Shown: positions 58,487-64,000 of the stretch, piece by piece
How positions within the stretch are numbered: the stretch's first letter is position 1
How the letters are laid out: every line of letters starts with the position of its first letter
Assembly: GCA_963663495.1 (NCBI GenBank)
Contig: OY760427.1
Coordinates: forward strand, 4,650,001-4,714,000
DNA from: G963663495 sp963663495
GTDB taxonomy: Bacteria; Bacteroidota; Rhodothermia; Rhodothermales; Bin80
DNA length: 64,000 nucleotides
Direction: 5' to 3'
Translations under genes and position numbers: made by a program
Notes under the pieces: generated by a model
The model's database searches: none
What the model saw: the letters and a program-made list of their open reading frames with translations, nothing else
Told to the model about the DNA's origin: nothing

Positions 58487-59797
58487 ATGCCCACAATCCC
58501 TTCACCTTTCATCTTCGCAGGCATTGACTGGGGCTCCGAGTCCCACCAAGCCTGCGTGCTTGCCAAGGACGGTACCGTCCTTGGCGAGAGAGCCTTTCCT
58601 CACTCGGGGGAGGGGCTTGGCCAGCTCCTCGACTGGATCATTGCCATAGCAGGCTGCGATGCGGGGTGTATCGCAGCAGCCATTGAGGTTCCTCACGGCC
58701 CCGTGGTAGACAGTCTGTTTGATCGGGGGCTTCAGGTCTATTCTATCAACCCCAAGCAACCGGATCGCTTCCGGGATCGGTTTTCACCGGCCGGTGCAAA
58801 AGATGACCGCCGAGATGCGCGTGTACTGGCGGACGCCATCCGAACCGATCCGAATAGTCTGCGTGCGCTTGATGCGCTTGATGCCGAGATTGTACGGTTG
58901 CGTGAGTGGTCACGTATGTCCGACGAGCTTACGGCCCAACGTACGAGTCGCACCAACCGTTTGCGGGAGCAACTATGGCGCTACTACCCGCAGTTCCTCA
59001 AGCTCAAGGTTAACCTTGCAGCCCCATGGGTGCTAGAACTCTGGAAGCTTGCCTCCACACCAGAGCGTGCCCGACGGGTTCGCCACGCTACGATAGCCAA
59101 GTTGTTGAAGAAACACCGCATACGGCGTTTCAAAGCTGAGGATGTTCTGGATATACTGCGATCCAAGCCCGTAACCGTTGCCCCGGGGGTTGTAGAGGCC
59201 TCCACAGTCCGCATTAATTTTGCTGTCCAGCAACTTGAGTTGCTCCACGTTCAAATCAGCGATGCGAAACGCGCCATTGAGAAAATCCTTGAGGAGCTTT
59301 CCGGTCCTGAGGATCCTCCCGCTGAAAGCACGGCTGCACCCGTTGAAGACGAGACAATCCCCTCGGAACAATCCTCTCCGCCATCTGATGCCGCCCTCCT
59401 CAGTTCTCTTCCAGGCGTAGGGAACGGGGTTCTGGCTACACTGCTCTCGGAAGCATCAGGTCTCTTGCGAGCCCGAGACTACCAGGCCCTTCGGTGTTTG
59501 TGTGGAGTGGCGCCCGTGACGCAGCGTTCTGGAAAGTCACATCGCGTCATCCGACGAAGGGCGTGCCAACTACGCTTGGTCAATTCCGTATACCACTGGA
59601 GCAGAGTGGCTGCCATCCATGATCCCACCAGCCGTGCCAAGTATCAAGCTTTGCGTGGGCGTGGCCATTCCCACGGACGTACGCTGCGATCCATCGGAGA
59701 TCGGCTCCTGTCAGTCGCCTGCGCTATGCTTCGCGAAGGTACACCGTTTGATCCAGACCGTTGTCGGCAGGTCGCTCCTTCAACCGCTCCACAATGA
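58487..59797 (+). CDS. IS110-family DEDD recombinase/transposase
   Basis: 436 residues. The N-terminal RuvC-like DEDD domain starts FIFAGIDWGSESHQACVLAK (first Asp), with AAIEVPHGPVVDSLFD (Glu) and AKDDRRDARVLADAIRTDP (two Asp). A long helical linker follows. The C-terminal Transposase_20 domain (SLPGVGNGVLATLLSEASGL, GVAPVTQRSGKSHRVIRRRA) carries the catalytic serine in the SGKS stretch. The acidic linker PAESTAAPVEDETIPSEQSS is unusual. The gene is intact. Such enzymes act with a bridge RNA encoded in the element; the element's ends could not be fixed. It lies between the AbiE locus and the second DruA-type transposase. Confidence 0.92.
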   Translation: MPTIPSPFIFAGIDWGSESHQACVLAKDGTVLGERAFPHSGEGLGQLLDWIIAIAGCDAGCIAAAIEVPHGPVVDSLFDRGLQVYSINPKQPDRFRDRFSPAGAKDDRRDARVLADAIRTDPNSLRALDALDAEIVRLREWSRMSDELTAQRTSRTNRLREQLWRYYPQFLKLKVNLAAPWVLELWKLASTPERARRVRHATIAKLLKKHRIRRFKAEDVLDILRSKPVTVAPGVVEASTVRINFAVQQLELLHVQISDAKRAIEKILEELSGPEDPPAESTAAPVEDETIPSEQSSPPSDAALLSSLPGVGNGVLATLLSEASGLLRARDYQALRCLCGVAPVTQRSGKSHRVIRRRACQLRLVNSVYHWSRVAAIHDPTSRAKYQALRGRGHSHGRTLRSIGDRLLSVACAMLREGTPFDPDRCRQVAPSTAPQ

Positions 59798-61563
59798 AGG
59801 GTTACGTAACTCTCCTATGGTGGTACCGGATAGCAGGTGACAGACAAGGACCGCGTCAAAGATCCGGCGCTACTCGCCTCCCGACCTACTACTGCGTACT
59901 ATGCGATCAGCTGCTGGCATCATTGAGGACAATGGCTAAACCGTGTGCATGGCGCTAAGTACCCCAAACCCATGAGGCACAATTCCGAAAATATGCGGTA
60001 TTAATACCCGATGAGCACTTGCATAAAAGGTAGAGAGTCCCCCCATAGTTGCACCGGCTCCCGCTGCGGGTCCTTATCGGTAGGAGGTACAGGTGTTTCG
60101 GACGAATCAGGGGCTTCGGTATCCTGCACCACCTCCTGCTTCTTTTTCTTCTTGGTAGGGGGGAGGATTACCTTCCTATAGCGCACCTCCATAAGCGCAT
60201 TACGGGCCGGCCGACCCTCATTCGTCACACGCCCCGACTTCGCACGACGGCTCACGCGTGTCACCGACAGGTGCATCATGCCTGCCGACCGACCCTTCCG
60301 CATCGCCTTGAATAACCGTGCCTTCTCCTTGCCCAGATTCCGGTCGTGTTTGGCTCGTACTATTACATCCGTACGCCGCAGCCCATCCCGCTCCGCAAAA
60401 AGCGCAAAGATGTCCGCCTCCCGATCCATAACACAGATCACCCGTGTCTTGCGCGGCAGCGTCTCCGCCGCCTCCTCAATATCATGAAGACCCTCTATCC
60501 ATTGCTGCGTCCCGGCAGCATGCTCCCCCTTAGGCTTCTCATACGCACATCGTAGCACTCCCAGGGGCACTCCGTCACCTCCCAATGCAATGGTCGCATG
60601 CAAATGCACCCCCTTGGACTCCGCTGTCGTCTGATTACGTCCTATAACCTCCAACCCCCCGCATTCCGGGCGCGTACTGAAGCTGATGTCCGTACCATCC
60701 TGCACGCATAACACCGTGTCCTGCGTACGCATCCGCTCAATCGTACGCTGTCGATGAGGCGCCAATATCTTCTCAGGATTGTTCCCATACCGATCCGCCT
60801 TCTCAAGAAAACGATAATACCCCGATACCGCCGCCGGATCACGCTTCGGTGCTGCACTCGGTGGACGACCCATAGACGCTCCCAACATTGCTGCACTCTT
60901 TACCAAACGAGCACTGCGCCTCTTATCCCCCAATGGCGCACCACCAAACTCCTGCTCCGCCCACCCGTCACCATCAAGCCCCTCACCCACTTCCAACCGC
61001 GGATGCAGCTCCACCTCCGGTACACCCAGCTTCTTGCGCCAGTCTCCGTCAACCTCCCTAACGAATATCTTCTTCTGCGTTTGCTTGCATTCATGCGTGA
61101 GGGCATGCCGCCCCCTGCCCATGGTCATCCCCAAACGAAGGAAGCCTGCCGCCTTGAAACACGTACCCTCCTGATCCGGGCCCACAAATGTTTCCACCAG
61201 AAAGGGCGTATAGCCATATCGCGCACGGAAGTCGTCCGGCAATCGCCGCAGTACCCGTCCCAACAGATGACTGGCCAGATTCTTGCATTGCACCGTGGGA
61301 CGAATCAGGAAGCGGCTCAGCCCCACCACACGATACAGCTCCCGATCCCGCTGCTCATCACTCCACGCCATCCATGTATCCCGAGGTTTCAGATACAACG
61401 CCGCTGCCGAAAACCCGATGGCGCCCAGTATCCCATGCGCACTCTGAAACACGTATCGCACCTGGGCCCCCACAAGGGTCTTCAAACCGCGGGGATGCTC
61501 CTTGGTCATCAGCGTATTCCAGATTGTGGTAGCATCGCGGTCGGAGACCAGCACGACCTCAAG

Positions 61564-63418
61564 CCTGCAATATTCATGTCGTACCCTGTTCGGGTCTAAA
61601 AGTGCTGTTTCGGTACCTGCAGGACCGATTGTGCGTTGTTCACGCGTAGGGACGACCATGAGAGGGGCTGAAAACACCAGTTTAGGCCCTTTTCCCGACA
61701 CGACAGCGGTCACATTACCGAGATTTTGGGAAGACATCTGTCGGGTAGACACACCTCTGCCTACCTTCTCTTTCCGCTTTCCGCGTTGGGCGCCTGCGGT
61801 GTTGGAGCGCAGGCGCAAATTTGACTTGGCTAGCTCTTCATGGGAAGCGTGATCCATGTGAGTTGACAATAACGTCGCCAAAATTGCTCCCATGCAGCAT
61901 CTGCGCTGGCGGCAATGTGGATAACGATGTTGCGCGCGTGTTGTACGAAGCGGGCCCCCACCTTGAGTACACGCTCGCGATAGGTGCTCAGACTTATCTG
62001 GGATTCGTCAGGCTCCCGCATAAGGCAGCGCCCCACATGCATGAGCTGATACGTTAGAAGGTATACCTGTAGCAGGACCTCGTTCTCGGCTCGGATCTCG
62101 GCATCCTGCTCCGACTCATCAGGCACCCGCACTACAGGCCGGCCCTTATAGTGTGTCTTCGGACGGAGAACCGACGACAGCGCCATGGAGCAAGCCGCAT
62201 TCAGCTCCCCGAAGTGCTTTTCCGCCTTTCCTCTCTTCCGGTACAGATTCACAAGCTGCTCTGCCGGATAGGCTTCTACATCCAGATCGGTGATCAGATA
62301 GAAATGCCGCGGAAAAAGCTCTCCCGGCACCGGAACAACCACGAGCACCACACGACGCTCTGCGGACCAGCACTTTGCACGGTAGCGCAGTTCGTGGTAG
62401 CATTCGTCCGACGGCTGATCACCCTCCAAATGAGGCGCCGCAAGCCCGTCAATCACATCGTTCCCTTTCAGACGCATCACGTAGCCGATACGGTCGTTCT
62501 CCAGCTTATCACGTAACTCGCCACTGTTGAAGCCTGCGTCCAATCGGACAATGACCTTGTCGGCCACATGTTCACACAATGCCAGCCCAATGCGTCGAAT
62601 GAAACCGTAGCAGTCCTTCACCACATTCTGCGTGCCCCCTCGCAATTCCGCCCCCAACATGTCGCCCGACTCACCGCATATGGCGATAAGGGGCAGAAAG
62701 ATGGTGCGCTTGTAATATCCGTTCCACTTGCTGCCCTGCTGCTTGCCATGCGTATCTACCGGTACATCGTCCACATCAAAGACCACCTCGGGGCGGCGCT
62801 TCCCGCCACCACGCTGCAGCAGGTGCTCCATGGCGAATGTCTCTACAAAAAGGCGCAACTTCTTGAAATTCTTTTTCCCGGCCAACATGTGCACGAAGCG
62901 AGACATGGTTGGCTGGGATGCCAGGGACCTATCGTCCTGTAATGCCCTCATACCCCTTTTGGAAGAAGTGGCCACGCGCATGGCGGGGTCCCTGCGAAGC
63001 TTGTCCGCATCTGACTGACGTCCCCACCCCTGCACATGTTGCAGCAGGTACTGCCGCACTAACTTCTCAAGGCTATGCGTAATCCGAGCTTGGGACCGAT
63101 TGTCCTTAAGCACGGAAGCGAGTCGGCATGCCAAGGTGCTGATCACCATGAGCAGGCGCATAGGAATGACGCCCGCATCCGATGTTAGATTATCGGTCTT
63201 GGAGCGTACAACTTTAACGGATTTATTGAACTGGCAAGCGAACAGAAGGTTGGATTTGGGATCTTGCATCGGGTGTGTTACAGGGTGAATGGGTATTGGG
63301 GTTTCTGAACGTTTGAGCGTCGCACAGGATCCCATTCAAACCGTGTATAGTCAACATATTACACCATAATATTAAACGACGATTCCCCGCCACTTAACTC
63401 CCTTATGAATAAGGGAGG
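61564..63418 (-). mobile_element. IS1380-family element, copy 2, complete
   Basis: 1855 bp with terminal repeats CCTGCAATATTCAT and CCTCCCTTATTCAT (inverted). The target duplication TCAAG is at 61559-61563 and 63419-63423 in the DruA-IS4 gene. It contains about 265 bases of non-coding sequence between the transposase stop and the 61564 end. Confidence 0.9.
61830..63269 (-). CDS. IS1380-family transposase, copy 2
   Basis: 479 residues from the ATG at 63269 (MQDPKSNLLFACQFNKSVKV); the frame is open 22 codons upstream. DDE motifs: VVFDVDDVPVDTHGKQQGSK, KVIVRLDAGFNSGELRDKLE and LYRKRGKAEKHFGELNAACS. The C-terminus (ASADAAWEQFWRRYCQLTWI) is the native one lost by frameshift in copy 1. Only one DESEQ unit is present where copy 1 has four. 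The gene is intact and could supply transposase for both copies. Confidence 0.9.
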   Translation of the reverse strand: MQDPKSNLLFACQFNKSVKVVRSKTDNLTSDAGVIPMRLLMVISTLACRLASVLKDNRSQARITHSLEKLVRQYLLQHVQGWGRQSDADKLRRDPAMRVATSSKRGMRALQDDRSLASQPTMSRFVHMLAGKKNFKKLRLFVETFAMEHLLQRGGGKRRPEVVFDVDDVPVDTHGKQQGSKWNGYYKRTIFLPLIAICGESGDMLGAELRGGTQNVVKDCYGFIRRIGLALCEHVADKVIVRLDAGFNSGELRDKLENDRIGYVMRLKGNDVIDGLAAPHLEGDQPSDECYHELRYRAKCWSAERRVVLVVVPVPGELFPRHFYLITDLDVEAYPAEQLVNLYRKRGKAEKHFGELNAACSMALSSVLRPKTHYKGRPVVRVPDESEQDAEIRAENEVLLQVYLLTYQLMHVGRCLMREPDESQISLSTYRERVLKVGARFVQHARNIVIHIAASADAAWEQFWRRYCQLTWITLPMKS

Positions 63419-63783
63419 TCAAGATCTTCGACCTCACCCACCGTATCCGGTACATCCACCGGAGCTTCCAACAAACGCGGCCCGGCAATCCGACCAGTCC
63501 TCTGCGAAACAGGCAGTACAATCTTGTTCTCTGCCTCCAGCGTACGTAGCGCTTTCAAGCATCCGGCCCACTGCGGCCGCCCGTGAGCATCCATAAAGCG
63601 GTATTGCTCGCAAACAATGCGACTGACTGCGGTGCGACTCTTGTCACCGTGTACCTCCAGAATACGCTGCAAGGTCGTTTCTGCGCCGCGAAGCGTGGTA
63701 AGTATCTGATGCTGCCACATGCCGGTAAACTAACAGACAAATACGCAATAGTCAAGAGGCAATATTAATGGGTAGGCAGAGGT

Positions 63784-64000
63784 AGCGACGTATCTGGGTC
63801 CGTTAGGAGATGCGTTGCGTAAGGAGATGCTTCGTAGCGGGTATCTGCAGGTGGATGAGACAACGTTCCCGGTGCAATAGCCGAAGAAGAAAGGAAAGGA
63901 GAAGGAGAAGGAAGGGACGACGCATCGCGGCTATCTTTGGGTATACCTGGCACCGCGGGCGAAGGTGGTGATGATGAATTACAGCCCGAGCCGTGCGCGC
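63784..64000 (+). pseudogene. tnpC: IS66 TnpC fragment, subfamily B, copy 3 (runs off the window)
   Basis: It matches copy 2 from 45483 onward: VATYLGPLGDALRKEMLRSG, YLQVDETTFPVQ, then the same TAG, and PKKKGKEKEKEGTTHRGYLW in the same frame as the upstream part. Unlike copy 2 there is no frameshift after the amber codon. The 5' part is missing and the fragment continues beyond 64000. Confidence 0.75.

Larger units (their letters stand above)
60040..63720 (-). pseudogene. IS4-family transposase with DruA-like domain, copy 2, split by IS1380
   Basis: N-terminal piece 63720-63419: MWQHQILTTLRGAETTLQRI, CEQYRFMDAHGRPQWAGCLK, up to VGEVEDLD. After the IS1380 element (61564-63418) the frame resumes at about 61563 with LEVVLVSDRDATTIWNTLMT, the DUF4338 domain (LVGAQVRYVFQSAHGILGAI, LYRVVGLSRFLIRPTVQCKN), the Tn5-type DNA-binding domain (WAEQEFGGAPLGDKRRSARL) and two catalytic Asp (CVQDGTDISFSTRPE, CVMDREADIFALF). 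It stops near 60040 after VQLWG, before the catalytic Glu region. Compared with copy 1 the proteins are clearly homologous but far from identical, so they came from different elements. Confidence 0.85.

Noticed and set aside
61564..61893. An N-terminal 110-residue extension of the DruA-IS4 protein copy 2.
   Set aside because: The same sequence is the non-coding end of IS1380 at 55400-55702; the true N-terminus lies on the other side of the insertion.

Overview
This 64 kb window comes from a bacterial chromosome with moderate GC. The housekeeping and periplasmic genes (DUF5916 outer-membrane protein, M20D hydrolase, S9 peptidase with signal peptide, BioY, MetH, FtsY, Calx-beta autotransporter-like giant protein) fit a Gram-negative member of the Bacteroidota/Rhodothermota assemblage. 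That placement is inferred from gene content only. The striking property is the mobile-element load: by eye nearly half of the window is insertion sequences (IS605/TnpB, IS1595, IS4 with a DruA-like domain, IS5-like, two IS66 subfamilies, ISNCY, IS1634, IS1380, IS110) plus a group II intron remnant. Many are inserted inside one another.

Layout. 1-2226: AI-2E transporter end and argH, convergent. 2.2-5.5 kb: dead IS605 and IS1595 copies, a C5-methyltransferase C-terminal remnant and a small ORF. 5.5-9.2 kb: DUF5916 protein and M20D hydrolase in one unit. 9.2-18.5 kb: a broken defence-like operon on the minus strand. In gene order it is a DUF262/HNH remnant, a DprA/SLOG protein, a ComF-like phosphoribosyltransferase (PRTase) and a large SF2 helicase whose start codon overlaps the PRTase stop. 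The helicase is split by a 3.05 kb long-inverted-repeat element carrying an IS4-type transposase with a DUF4338 (DruA-like) domain. The HNH gene is cut by an IS5-like element, itself cut by an IS66. 19.1-29.4 kb: core genes (CPBP protease, S9 peptidase, TPR protein, BioY, MetH on minus; CDP-alcohol phosphatidyltransferase and FtsY on plus). 29.5-34.9 kb: a VirB11-like scrap, a small membrane protein, and one tnpB gene split by an IS5-like and an ISNCY element. 35.0-35.7 kb: group II intron remnant. 35.7-43.3 kb: a 2512-residue Calx-beta repeat protein with a C-terminal beta-barrel. 43.3-55.7 kb: stacked IS elements that have destroyed a TIR-domain gene. 55.7-57.9 kb: AbiE toxin-antitoxin locus with an amber codon in the toxin. 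58.2-64 kb: IS110, a second DruA-IS4 transposase split by IS1380, and an IS66 fragment.

Read together, the accessory stretches look like a decaying defence region (methyltransferase, DprA/PRTase/helicase/HNH, TIR, AbiE). Its genes have repeatedly been hit by insertion sequences, while the intervening core genes are intact. Several junctions can be resolved to target-site duplications, which gives a relative order of insertion.
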